Source of the DNA: Auriscalpium vulgare | Lineage: Eukaryota; Basidiomycota; Agaricomycetes; Russulales; Auriscalpiaceae | DNA length: 64,000 bases | Reading direction: 5' to 3' | Assembly (NCBI GenBank): GCA_019915015.1 | Contig: JAHBBC010000005.1 | Location: 1,364,001-1,428,000 of the forward strand | In this document: in pieces, positions 10,601-19,655 of the stretch | Position numbering within the stretch: position 1 is the stretch's first letter | Layout of the letters: each line of letters starts with the position of its first letter | Notes under the pieces: generated by a model | What the model was told of the DNA's origin: nothing | The model's database searches: none | The model's input: the letters and a program-made list of their open reading frames with translations, nothing else | Program-made: the position numbers and the translations under genes

Positions 10601-13600
10601 GTGAGTTTATACTTGATATCTACTCGCCGCACCGCTTTTTAGTTGAGGTGTACGAGTATGGTTACCTCCTGGTGACAGATGAGTGCGCGCAGCATGAGTA
10701 TGTCTTGCCCTTCGAAGAGGCGGGCACGCTCGCGTTCTGTGCCGCGTTCTGGATCGAGCAGGCCTATCGCCGGCTGCTGGACATTCCAATGGAAATGGAC
10801 AGCGGGAACGCGCCGTCGGCGCCGTCCGGTTCGCCTGATCCCGACGCGTTGAACGCAGACTTCGTGATGCTGGACGTATCGGACACGGATGATGTACCGC
10901 CACTGGACCTGGACGCGCCACCCGTCGCAGACAGTGGCACTGTTGCGCCCTTGGACACGATCCAATTGAACATGGCAGCGCCAAAAGCGCGTAAGGCGCG
11001 CGCGGAGCCCACTGAAGGTGACATTGTCCATCAGCTCGAACGAACAGCTGGAAGAATGAAAGACTTTACTCGCCTCATACCGAAGCCCGTGGTGGTACTT
11101 GCGCAAATAAATGGTCAGCCCGTGCGCGCTCTACTCGATTCAGGATCGTTCGCTGACTTCATTTCTACGACACTTGTTGACCAGCTGAAACTGCGCACGG
11201 ACGTGCTCGCTAAGCCTCTGTCCGTGCAGCTAGCTGCGTCGGGGTCACGCTCAAAGATTAACCACTCCGTGGCGGCTAGGCTTACCTATCAAGTTATTGA
11301 CGAGACACGCCGCTTTGATGTAATGAATATTGACAATTATGACTTGATCCTCGGGACACCGTTCATGTTCCAGCACCAGGTGGTACTCGGCTTAAATCCT
11401 ACGCAGCTGCAAATTCGGAGCGCAGAGTCCGTGCCTATTGAAGGCGACCAGGTCGCCACGCTCACATCGTTAGCAACCGACTTGATTGATGAGCGCCTGG
11501 ACAAGCTGCGGGCAGAATTGCGCGAGTACGCATCGGAAATCTGCAAGAATGCCGTAGACACACCTTTACCGCCTCTGCGCGCCGTGAACCACACAATCCC
11601 GCTTGTCGACGACGACAAAGTGTACACTTGGCGGCCGTCCAAGTGCCCCGATCCTTTGAAACCTCTCTGGCGCGAGAAGCGTGATGCCTACATTGCCACC
11701 GGACGCTGGCGTGTGCAGAGCGGCACAAACGCTATGCCCATGCTCATGCTCCAGAAGCGAGACGCTGGCGACGGTCAGCTACGTCTGCGCACAGTGATTG
11801 ACTCACGCGAGCGCAACGCAAACACGCGCAAGATGGCATCTCCGCTACCCGATATTGAGGCAATCTTGCGCAATGTTGCGGCGCATCCGTATCGTTCGCT
11901 GATTGATGGCAAAGACGCCTACGAGCAGATCCGTGTTGTGCCCGAGCATGTTTCCCGTACGCTGTTCACGACGCCGGACGGCACTATGGTCAGTGAAGTG
12001 ATGCAGTTGGGAGATTGCAACGGTGGGGCGACTTACCAGTCCCTCATGAATCACATTTTCGCGCCATACATCGGCGTCTTCATGGATGTCTATTTGGATG
12101 ACATCGTGATTTACTCCGACTCGGCTGAGGACCACGTACGCCACGTCAAGCTCATCATCGACATATTGCGGCGTGAAAAACTGTACCTTAGCGCGCACAA
12201 ACTACATTTTTTCGTTGCGAAGCTGAAAATCCTGGGCCATGTGATTGACGAGCGCGGCATTGGCATGGACCCTGAGAAGGTCGACAGCATTATTAACTGG
12301 AAAATACCTACCAACCGCGACCTGCTGAGCTCATTTCTCGGTGCTGTTGGTTACCTAGCGCCAGATACGGAGGGCGTGCGGGTGCCGATGGCAGTCTTGA
12401 CCTCCATGACGGGCAAGACCATGCCTTGGCGCTGGACTCCGTCAGCGCAGCGCGCATTTGATGACGTTCGAGCTGCGGTTCAACGTTGGCGCGATCATCA
12501 TCGTACTGTACTTGACTACACGGCCGTTGCCGAGCCGATCAACCTCATCTGCGACGCTTGCCTGACCGGCGCCAGCGGTTTTGTCTCGCAAGGCGCGGAC
12601 ATCAAGGTCGCGCGCATTGTCGCGTTCTGGTCTGGCAAATTTAATTCTGCTCAACAGAATTATCCTGTGCATGAACAAGAGCTGTTAGCCATTGTCGAAA
12701 GCCTGAAGCGCTTTCGAAACTTACTACACGGCGCGCGCTTTCGCATCTATACGGACCACAGAGCACTTGAGTACATCATGAAGCAAAAGAATCTGTCGCC
12801 TAGGCAGAGTCGCTGGTTAGAAACTCTCAGTGAATTTGATTTTGATATCACCTACATCCCGGGATCCACGAACGTTTTTGCCGACGCGTTGTCTCGGATT
12901 TACAGTGCCGAGCAACCAGGTGTCGTACGCGCGGCTAGCGAGTTTGTAGGCCCTGATGATGTCGAATTTCCTGTTGAAGTGGTTAGCGCGATGATGAATA
13001 TCTCGCGGCCACTCTATGTGCATGATGTTAACGTACCTCTGGATGGCCCAGCGGACCGGCACTTGCCTGCGTGTGCACCGCTGCCTGTACTGGCCGTCGA
13101 CACCGCGAAGGGCGCACCTTCTGTGCGCGTCCGCCGTGTTACGTTGAAGCTGCCTAACCCGCCCACAGTTGATTCCAGTGCGACTGGTGCAAAACGTCGT
13201 CGTCGTGCGGAGCAGTCCGCACCAGTGCAACAGACAGAGCGGCCAGTTTTGCAACGACCGGCGAAGAGACGGTCTCCTGGAAAGAAAGCCCCGAACGTGG
13301 CTATAACACACGATGAGCAGCCGACCACCTCCGACAAGGAAAATGTACCTCCCGTGGGCCGAGCTGCCGACATGCCCGGACACACTGCTGTCCTCACGCG
13401 AGATGGCGACGGCTCCTCCCCTGTTGCGCATTCGGATGCAGGACTGCCAGCGGCCGCTGACGCCTCTCGTGTTGTGACGTCCGGTCCGCGAGTGCACGAT
13501 GAGGAGTGCAACCCGGAGTTGCCAGCGCAGAGTCCCGAAGAGGAAATCGCATCAGCCACGTCACCTCGGCTCACGAGCGTGCTCGCGCAGGGCGAGCCCG

Positions 13601-16326
13601 AGCTCAACCTGCCTCACAGCTTGCGTGGTCGATACGCCGAAGACAGCTTCTTCTCTCTTATCATTGCGCAACCAGAGCACTTCAAGAACTTCGAGGTAGT
13701 GGATGGCCTTGTGTTTCTGCGCGACAGTGGTCTCCGCATCCTATGCTTGCCGGATATCCTCATCGGCGCAAGACGGCTGCGCGAAGTCGTGATATCGTTC
13801 GCGCATTCCATTCTGGCCCACCTGGGCAGCCGGAAGACATTGTACTACCTCAAGGACAATGTTTGGTGGAAGGACATGGTAAAAGATGTCACCGCATTTT
13901 GCGAGACATGTTCTGTCTGTACGACTTCCAAGTCTAACTCTCAGGCGCCCTACGGCCTACTGCACTCTCTTGACGTGCCTTCCCAGCCTTGGGACATCAT
14001 TGGTATCGACTTTGTTGGACCGCTACCGTCCTCGAGAACCCTTGCGGGTACGTTCGACATGATTTGCGTCGTGGTCGACCATTTGTCGAGCATGGTGCAC
14101 TTAATTCCGTCCCTACAGACATATCGCGCGAAGGACATTGCGCAACTGGTGTTTGATCATGTATACAAGCTTCATGGTATGCCGCGGGCGATCGTCAGCG
14201 ATCGTGACTCGCTTTTTACCGGACGATTCTGGGAGACCCTGAATGGTCTCGCCGGCATCAACCTCCGCCGGTCGTCCTCTTATCACCCGCAGTCGGACGG
14301 GCTCACAGAACGTACCAATCGCACCATGGGCCAGCTCCTTCGTCAATGCATCGCGCCTAACCAAAAAGACTGGGCTGTCAAGCTGCCAGCGATCGAGTTC
14401 GCGATGAACTCCGCACGGTCGGAGACCACCGGGTTTTCACCGTTCTTCCTCAACTCTGGCCGTGTGCCTCGTCCCATGATATGGGACTCTCAATCGGAAT
14501 ACCCTGGCGTGCGTGCGTTCGCGCGACGTATCAAGGATGCTATCTTGGCGGCGCATGACGCTATCATCGCCGCTCGGGTGAAACAGACAAGACAGGCTAA
14601 CAAGCATCGCCGGGCGGCGCCGTTTACGGTTGGCGACCTTGTCTATCTGTCTACAAAGAATCTGCCCTTGCCCAAGAACCACGCGCGCAAACTGACGCCG
14701 AAATTCATCGGGCCTTTCAAGATTCTGAAGGACCACGGCAACTCGTCCTTCGAGCTCGACCTTTCCAACGAAATGCGCCAACGCGGCACGCACACATCCT
14801 TCCACGCCTCTCTGCTCCGCATACATCACGCGAATGACGACCGCCGTTTCCCTGGCCGTCAGCTTACGCAGTTGGATGGATTCGGCGAGCAGCCGCACGA
14901 GTGGGCTGTCGATGACATACTGTCTCACAGCGGATCGGGCCGGAAGGCGCTATTCGAAGTGCTATGGAAGACTGGCGATACGAGCTGGTCGCCGTACGCA
15001 GATATTTCACATTTAGAGCGGATGGTTGCTTATCTGGACCTACAGAACGCACAGACAATTGACGACCTAGGAGTCGGTACGGGTAAAGTCCCTTCCGATA
15101 TTGAAATCCAGGTCAACTGCTCGTTCGCAGTGCTCGAACCCGCGTATAAAGGGCATGCGCCTGAACCTGCGGTTGCTAGTTCTCGCTCACATTGTCTTTC
15201 CACTATGCCGTTCACCGCCGCTCAGATCAATGCCTTCAGGCAATTCGCCTCTCTGCTCGACACCCGCGATGCTGAGGGCGACGCGCCCTTTACTTCGATC
15301 TGCCCGGTCGGATACAACACCTGGGCTCGCGCGCTTGGCGCTATTCTACCCAGCAACGATCTCGACTGCCCGCCGATTTGCCCGGCTGCGAATGCGCCGG
15401 ACGACGTCCCCGTCATCACCGTCACCCCCTCTGTGTCGCTCCCCATTGACGCGACCTCCGACGCTGCGCCTCGCACTCAGGTGCGCGGGTCTGCCTACGA
15501 CTGTCGGTCCGAGGCCGCACGCACGGCCAGCCGGACCTCAGGTGCCGACTTTGAGGACCCCAACGCCATGTTCCGATCGCTCGCCACCGAGTTCATTGGG
15601 CTTGGCAGCCAGGCGATGCGAGACCTGATGCAGGCCGGTCGTCAGTCAGCCATGGAGCATGGGCGCGGACGTACGATGGGCCGCGGCGCGAACCGGCGGC
15701 GTCGCGAGCGTGGACCGCCGCCTCATCCTCGCGGTGGCTTCATTCGCAATCACTACCGCCCGATGAGCTTCATCCCTTCCTTCACGAATCGCGGGCGCGA
15801 GCGCGCGGGTTCTCCTGAGGTCCACCGCTCCCTCCGCCGCTTCGACAGCAACAGCGGTCACGCCACGCGTCACCTCCTGGCCGATGAAGACTACGGCGAG
15901 GACCGGCGCTACGGGCGCCGCGACGACTCCGGCGAGCGCCGCGCCGGGCCCTCCCGCACCAACCTCGACGGGCGCGAAGGGTCGGGCGACATGCGTGCAG
16001 GGTCTTCCCGGAGCACCCGGAGCGGACACGCTGTGCGGCGCGAGGAGCTACCTGCTGCACGGCGTGGCGCCGCGCAGTATAGCGCCGGCGTGGTATTTGC
16101 CGACAACGGGCGTGCTCCCTCAGTGGCTGCGTCCACGATCACGCTCGACGAACAGCTGGCGAACACCGCGGGCTTTGAGGCTTTACCGTTCGGCGCCAGT
16201 GCGATGGAGGTTGACGACGTCGGGGCGGGAATGGACATCGCGTCGGTCAGCGACTTCAATGCTGACGTCGCGGCTCTGCTCAACGAGAGCGGCACCCAGC
16301 CCCTCTTCACTGATGAGCTCCCCTAG
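7639..16326 (+). CDS. Gag-Pol polyprotein of Ty3/gypsy chromovirus (2895 aa)
   Basis: A single frame encodes capsid, protease, reverse transcriptase/RNase H and integrase, so no frameshift or stop separates gag from pol. A retrotransposon Gag core lies at about residues 520-700, and a CCHC zinc knuckle (C-X2-C-X4-H-X4-C) at 772-785. The aspartic protease DSG is at 1167-1169. RT spans about 1310-1560 with YLDD at 1485-1488. RNase H spans about 1630-1755. The integrase HHCC finger starts near H2056, with catalytic D2124, D2188 and E2224 (35 residues between the second D and the E). A chromodomain-like block covers 2419-2470. Residues 2523-2895 form an Arg/Gly-rich tail beyond the chromodomain with no family I recognise. 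Residues about 790-1140, between knuckle and protease, also match no domain I know. The start is the first ATG after the leader, in a Ser/Pro/acidic N-terminus. Confidence 0.95.
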   Translation: MKTRTGAKYSNRPSDTSSLDERNSADMDAPRGTSAIGASQVEESSLTPLQGSASPAQAAESLAPVPRSGTNVSVEDEMKRSEANDSLDVAVASSDDQDVVVEDIGSRSGPADDAENSNELEAVDDTGTPTSQTSRMVSYADVVAERTSHASTPAVLPVPVVESDGFQAPRSPARTPSRVASPTLSSKAKYFAGWFERAGNPEPPATPKPTSDRWSDYEEDDDFLGDIPASWTAPSAQPVKQLDDFNDMLEECINGLDPKIQEVMRRRAERLRDVRITSATSVSDSAETTVQRRSLRARHGRRPSSPDCSTAPSGGRDSTPRIPAAAKGKGKAQPRPQSSVTADESHAAIDERIAKERQIERDAMMARRLQAEIIRLIAKETNGETLAAPKGGPSGHRHESTNAIYKTQRPRAAAADPAAVPAADPAPRASSQMPKGSHLYRATMGRDSSPPGPSTPSTSSSSSPSSDEDNASDDQSDWPSIGEEPAAPDDDDDVATKRSKEALRRKWKKEMIQLRMEQANAKPDPPFVYKGEPVFSTYQRWVLEATEWLKLSFVQRKNRVARLHKYLSGRAYAFYSRDVARKPSRWTLSRFFTALFDHCFPTNFRTVQREKYLAYGQSGHPVRNYRRDLEDLADSIGRISKRDFVIRFWQGADQYLRIKWAENGYDPESSSIEELAQSAERYETAAKMRKEEEGRRSNDRGTSKDRDDASSSKPTSKGRYSKDSRGQSRRNERSDKDRARNSPVSKPGSTSTTTRRTLTKEQMNEYRAAGKCFECGETGHLGKDCPKRQTAKPPASLRANTVDFHELARLEVLRTADDLGVMMVQPIVDDLAWNDARDDVLISRTLRTLHESVPFVYDYYDDPSNDPMRPERFTMRPQPGNPGEFMLWDWHTLDDHIVTRGQLMDPDFNVRTWIHHEKAKIEDMLKCGPVVAHPEFPMPAHFDETFGLNAPSPQFLPPTDDASVERLRTYVRSELLHGVPYSFDDTRSEFILDIYSPHRFLVEVYEYGYLLVTDECAQHEYVLPFEEAGTLAFCAAFWIEQAYRRLLDIPMEMDSGNAPSAPSGSPDPDALNADFVMLDVSDTDDVPPLDLDAPPVADSGTVAPLDTIQLNMAAPKARKARAEPTEGDIVHQLERTAGRMKDFTRLIPKPVVVLAQINGQPVRALLDSGSFADFISTTLVDQLKLRTDVLAKPLSVQLAASGSRSKINHSVAARLTYQVIDETRRFDVMNIDNYDLILGTPFMFQHQVVLGLNPTQLQIRSAESVPIEGDQVATLTSLATDLIDERLDKLRAELREYASEICKNAVDTPLPPLRAVNHTIPLVDDDKVYTWRPSKCPDPLKPLWREKRDAYIATGRWRVQSGTNAMPMLMLQKRDAGDGQLRLRTVIDSRERNANTRKMASPLPDIEAILRNVAAHPYRSLIDGKDAYEQIRVVPEHVSRTLFTTPDGTMVSEVMQLGDCNGGATYQSLMNHIFAPYIGVFMDVYLDDIVIYSDSAEDHVRHVKLIIDILRREKLYLSAHKLHFFVAKLKILGHVIDERGIGMDPEKVDSIINWKIPTNRDLLSSFLGAVGYLAPDTEGVRVPMAVLTSMTGKTMPWRWTPSAQRAFDDVRAAVQRWRDHHRTVLDYTAVAEPINLICDACLTGASGFVSQGADIKVARIVAFWSGKFNSAQQNYPVHEQELLAIVESLKRFRNLLHGARFRIYTDHRALEYIMKQKNLSPRQSRWLETLSEFDFDITYIPGSTNVFADALSRIYSAEQPGVVRAASEFVGPDDVEFPVEVVSAMMNISRPLYVHDVNVPLDGPADRHLPACAPLPVLAVDTAKGAPSVRVRRVTLKLPNPPTVDSSATGAKRRRRAEQSAPVQQTERPVLQRPAKRRSPGKKAPNVAITHDEQPTTSDKENVPPVGRAADMPGHTAVLTRDGDGSSPVAHSDAGLPAAADASRVVTSGPRVHDEECNPELPAQSPEEEIASATSPRLTSVLAQGEPELNLPHSLRGRYAEDSFFSLIIAQPEHFKNFEVVDGLVFLRDSGLRILCLPDILIGARRLREVVISFAHSILAHLGSRKTLYYLKDNVWWKDMVKDVTAFCETCSVCTTSKSNSQAPYGLLHSLDVPSQPWDIIGIDFVGPLPSSRTLAGTFDMICVVVDHLSSMVHLIPSLQTYRAKDIAQLVFDHVYKLHGMPRAIVSDRDSLFTGRFWETLNGLAGINLRRSSSYHPQSDGLTERTNRTMGQLLRQCIAPNQKDWAVKLPAIEFAMNSARSETTGFSPFFLNSGRVPRPMIWDSQSEYPGVRAFARRIKDAILAAHDAIIAARVKQTRQANKHRRAAPFTVGDLVYLSTKNLPLPKNHARKLTPKFIGPFKILKDHGNSSFELDLSNEMRQRGTHTSFHASLLRIHHANDDRRFPGRQLTQLDGFGEQPHEWAVDDILSHSGSGRKALFEVLWKTGDTSWSPYADISHLERMVAYLDLQNAQTIDDLGVGTGKVPSDIEIQVNCSFAVLEPAYKGHAPEPAVASSRSHCLSTMPFTAAQINAFRQFASLLDTRDAEGDAPFTSICPVGYNTWARALGAILPSNDLDCPPICPAANAPDDVPVITVTPSVSLPIDATSDAAPRTQVRGSAYDCRSEAARTASRTSGADFEDPNAMFRSLATEFIGLGSQAMRDLMQAGRQSAMEHGRGRTMGRGANRRRRERGPPPHPRGGFIRNHYRPMSFIPSFTNRGRERAGSPEVHRSLRRFDSNSGHATRHLLADEDYGEDRRYGRRDDSGERRAGPSRTNLDGREGSGDMRAGSSRSTRSGHAVRREELPAARRGAAQYSAGVVFADNGRAPSVAASTITLDEQLANTAGFEALPFGASAMEVDDVGAGMDIASVSDFNADVAALLNESGTQPLFTDELP

Positions 16327-16376
16327 ATTTTTCTCGTTCGTTTGGCACACTTTCGTTGTAAGTGTGGGAGGGCGTA

Positions 16377-16652
16377 TGTAACGGTTGCACGTATCTTACT
16401 CACCCGTCTCATCCAATTTCGTCATGATCCTACGACTCGGCCTTGTTAGCCTCGGCTTGTATCATCCCGTTCTCCGACTTGCAGCTCCGTACGTCCGCTA
16501 CTCCGCTAGTATAAAGTCTCGTTCTCTGTTGTATGTACGATAGGCTTCCCTTTCTCCAATACAGAGTCCCAATTCCGGTTCTCTCTGCGTGAATCTGAAG
16601 CTTCCCTCTTCTTGTGCTGCAACACACGCGTTCCCACGCCCGTTGCCTCACA
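16377..16652 (+). repeat. 3' LTR of the full-length chromovirus
   Basis: This 276-base LTR has the canonical ends TGT...ACA. It is preceded by the purine-rich GGGAGGG (16366-16372), a likely plus-strand primer, and carries TATAAAG at 16510-16516. By eye it is essentially identical to the other two LTRs. It ends about 240 bases upstream of the first visible exon of the esterase gene and could drive read-out transcription into it. Confidence 0.95.
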
Positions 16653-16892
16653 GGGAAGATGCAAATCCCGCCAGAGAGAGTCATTGCAGCACCGCTGCCA
16701 TCGCTCCATCGTTCGTACAGCTATCCGAGTCTATCCATCGGCGAGTCAGGGCTAATAATGCGCCAAACGTACGTAGGGTACTTACCGACAGGACTCGGTG
16801 GTTCGCATTGGCATGCACGAGGGTCGCTTGAGAGAATTGTCATCATGTAAGGGCACCAGTTGGAACAGTCTCTTCTAGTCATCCTTACTCAG
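16653..16892. other. Flank between retrotransposon and esterase exons
   Basis: These 240 bases hold no convincing start codon or signal-peptide exon for the esterase. A possible intron (GTAAGG at 16847 to CAG at 16892) is present. The exon it would imply has a stop a few codons upstream in the required frame. Confidence 0.4.
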
Positions 16893-17776
16893 GCTACCGA
16901 CGTCCATAGCGGCGACTCTTACAGTAAATCGAGTGAAGGCCAGACATGGGTATGTGGCCGGTCTCAATCTGTCCAGTTCCATCCGTTGACTAGCATTCTA
17001 GGTTGACTGTCTACAACGCCAATTGCGGAAACAAAGTGGTCAATCTGAAATGCACAACTTTGCTTTTCCTGGCGCCACTGCCGAGGAGGACCTTTCAAAT
17101 CAACTGTCGCGCTTTTTCACGATGTTTCCCAAGAAAGATACCGACGGGACGTTAGCATTGCCAATTGGATTCGGATGCGACCACGTATTGTTTGTACTCG
17201 CTTATTTAGTATCACCGAGTCTTCCAACTCATTCGTGTGGCTAGTTCTGTTTCTGGGTATCAATGACTGTGGAAATGCCGAGTGCGATGAGCTAGAGTCC
17301 ATCGTCGAGACCCTTCTCGACGCTGTTCACGACCTCTATGTCAAAGCTGGCGCCAGGAACTTCGTCCTTATCAACGTTCCGCCCATCGACCGCTCGCCAC
17401 AAGGTATGATCGATCGATACATGCCCTCGCCAAAATATCCATTGGTTCGTTCATAGCTGTCGATTATGAGTCTCCAGAAGAGATAGAAGAGCGTGTGAAG
17501 ACCTGGAACGAGCTACTGCAGGCGCAAGCAACCGACTTTGCGCAAACCACTAAAGAAGCGACGGTACTCATCTTCTCATCGCACCAACTACTCACGGAAG
17601 TGCTTGAAGATCCTTTGGAGTATGACTTCAGCGAAGACGACCCAACAACCGAGGGTGGCGGCATCTGGATGGATGATTTACACCTCACATCGGAGGTGCA
17701 CGGTATTTTAGCGGAGCAGCTGCTCAAATCTCTACTTGGGACACCTCACGCCTGCAACCACACGGAGCCCACATGA
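16893..17776 (+). CDS. SGNH/GDSL-type esterase (CE16-like), 5' end missing
   Basis: This is a hydrolase of the SGNH fold, probably a secreted acetylesterase/lipase-like enzyme. Exons are about 16893-16949, 17002-17150, 17210-17403 and 17457-17776, which join in frame (about 239 codons). Family blocks are visible: the GDSYS nucleophile block (near 16911), an asparagine block reading LGINDCGN, and a C-terminal DDLH block supplying Asp and His. A conserved NFAFPGAT stretch matches the CE16 pattern. No start codon or signal peptide is found between the 3' LTR and the GDS block, and the frame is closed by TAA at 16848. The retrotransposon has probably cut off or displaced the first exon. It may now be a pseudogene or be driven from the LTR. 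Confidence 0.72.
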
Positions 17777-18147
17777 GAATATATATCATTGCTATGACAA
17801 GAGACACGGCGAACTGGCGGAGACAGCGAAATTGAGTCTCATTACCATTACGGCACGAGACAACGATGGTGCTGCTATGTCATGGGGGAGGTTCATCCCG
17901 CCGTCGCCTCGCACAATGGGGATATGCTGAGTGCGCACCTGGTGCATCTATGCGTGAACAGTGTCCGAGGTAGTCCACAGGGACAGAAACAGGCGCTGGC
18001 GAAGTCCAGGAGCACGGTGAGTCGCAAGAAATCGTTCGAAAGCACGGCGATGATTTATCGTGCATATATATTACAACGTGTAAGATGGTCGATATGGTCT
18101 GCAGTAGCTCGTTCAGGCGAGCAGCGTCGGATCGCGCCGGGACAAGC
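17777..18147. other. Intergenic, convergent 3' ends
   Basis: This is the space between the 3' ends of the esterase and the PRCC-like gene. I see no further gene, RNA or repeat in it. Confidence 0.6.
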
Positions 18148-19508
18148 TCAGAAACCTATGGGAGGGAGAGTTAACGGCCAATGAATCGATACACCAGCGA
18201 ACAGCCACGCACCATACTTGTTTCCAGCCTCCTTTCTGTTCCTCCTCCCTTCTGCGATCTTTTGTTCTAGAACTTCCCGGTTCTGATACGCCTCGGCGAG
18301 AAGAGCCGACAGCTGGCCGCGCACACGAGCTCCTTTGCCCCCCTTTGAACGTGGTCAGGGATACACGACTGCAGAGAAGTAGTCCTACGTACCTTGATGT
18401 TCATCCTGGGCGCAGCAGGCTCTCCAGCCGCTCCCATAGTCAACGCCTTTCTTTCTTCTCTCTCATGGACCTCCAACTTTGCCTTCTCCCTCTCGCGAAG
18501 GGCGTTAATCTCTTGGGTATCCTCATCATCTGCGCCTTCAAAGCCCTTCTCCATGCCCTTCTCGAGTGCGCGGACTTGTGCGTCGTACTCCGCCTGCCAT
18601 TTGTCGTGGAACTTTTTGTAGTAGGCTGGTTCGTGAGCAGCCCACGTTCCAGAAGGAAGTTGATAATATCCGGGATATGCGTCGGCGGTGGTGGGCTCAG
18701 GCGGGACGAATTCCTCCACTTTTGGAGCAGACGAAACCTTAGGTAGGCTGAGACTCCGTAACGACGATGAGGACGCTGCACCCGTGGATGTCGACGCTGT
18801 ATCTGAAGAGTGAAGTTCAATTCAGGTAAGCTGCGCAGCGTAGCCACTCATGAGGGACGCACCGAGCGAGAAGAAATCAACTACCGGCGCGGAACTGGGC
18901 GGCTTCGCAGCCGGTTTGAGCCTAGCTGGACCGTCCTCCAGCGATATGTTCGCCCTACCCTTGGCAAGCGATGGTGGAAGGAAAGGTAGAGATGACGGTC
19001 GGTCTGTTGCTGCCGGGGGCTCTGAGCCGCCTTGATCGACATTATCAAGGTCCTCGAGCACCGAGGTCTCCAGTACCGGAAGCGGAGCAACAGGACGCGG
19101 GGCAGTATGGAATACGAGCCCAGGACCTTTTCCCCCTCCAAGAACACGCTCGGGCGCTGGCTTGATAGGTGCTTTCTGCTTGGGTGCAGGAAGCATCGAG
19201 AACAACGAAGACGAGCCATTCCCTTTGGCATCCAGGCGAGCCCTCTTCGCCGGTGGCCCATCCTCTACATCTGCATCGTCCTCATCGGTGGGTAAAGGTG
19301 GAAGGTCGATGGCGATCTTCTTGACCGGCTTCTTCTTTGCCGGGGCGGGTAGACTAGGTGCTTTGGAGGACGAAGCCGCAGGGGGAGGAAGGGAGAATGC
19401 AGACTTCTTGGGAGGCACAGGGGCGGGTTTAGAAGATGTGGACGGCCGACTTTGCTGAGGGGCCTCGTCGTCACTGGCGTCGCTGCCGCTGCCGTAGTCG
19501 ACGAGCAT
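18148..19508 (-). CDS. PRCC-like protein (mitotic checkpoint regulator PRCC family)
   Basis: The protein is 397 aa from four exons: 19508-18863, 18802-18393, 18342-18213 and 18155-18148. The N-terminus (LVDYGSGSDASDDE) and the following Pro/Lys-rich stretch with a bipartite basic patch fit the PRCC family. So do the C-terminal YYQLPSGTWAAH block and the final AGNKYGF. The last exon is only 8 bases and supplies the Phe and the stop. Human PRCC is a nuclear protein linked to splicing factors and to MAD2B. In fungi the role is not well defined, and a splicing or nuclear role is inferred. The start lies 147 bases from the divergent NUP133 start, so the two probably share a promoter region. Confidence 0.85.
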
Positions 19509-19655
19509 GACCGTGTGTAGTACGAGGAAGGTGTTGTGACCTGTTTACTTCGCGTGCGCGACGCGTCGAGGTCAAAGCTTGACTCTGCTGCTGCATCCCC
19601 CAACTTGACCTCAAACCTCCTCTCACCTTTGCACTCCGGCGCATTCTTCAGGTCC

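Larger units (their letters stand above)
7252..16652 (+). mobile_element. Full-length Ty3/gypsy chromovirus LTR retrotransposon
   Basis: The element is about 9.4 kb: 5' LTR (7252-7525), a 113-base leader, one uninterrupted Gag-Pol frame (7639-16326), a purine-rich tract and the 3' LTR (16377-16652). The pol order protease - RT - RNase H - integrase places it in Ty3/gypsy, and the chromodomain after integrase in the chromoviruses. The 5' LTR directly follows the LTR of a damaged relative, so no left target-site duplication can be read. The right flank begins GGGAAGATG. The intact frame and near-identical LTRs indicate a recent and possibly still competent insertion. Transcription is expected to start inside the LTR downstream of its TATAAAG. 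Confidence 0.95.

Noticed and set aside
16653..16660. Target-site duplication of the retrotransposon
   Set aside because: The left end of the element abuts another LTR and the outer left flank is outside the window, so no duplication can be shown.
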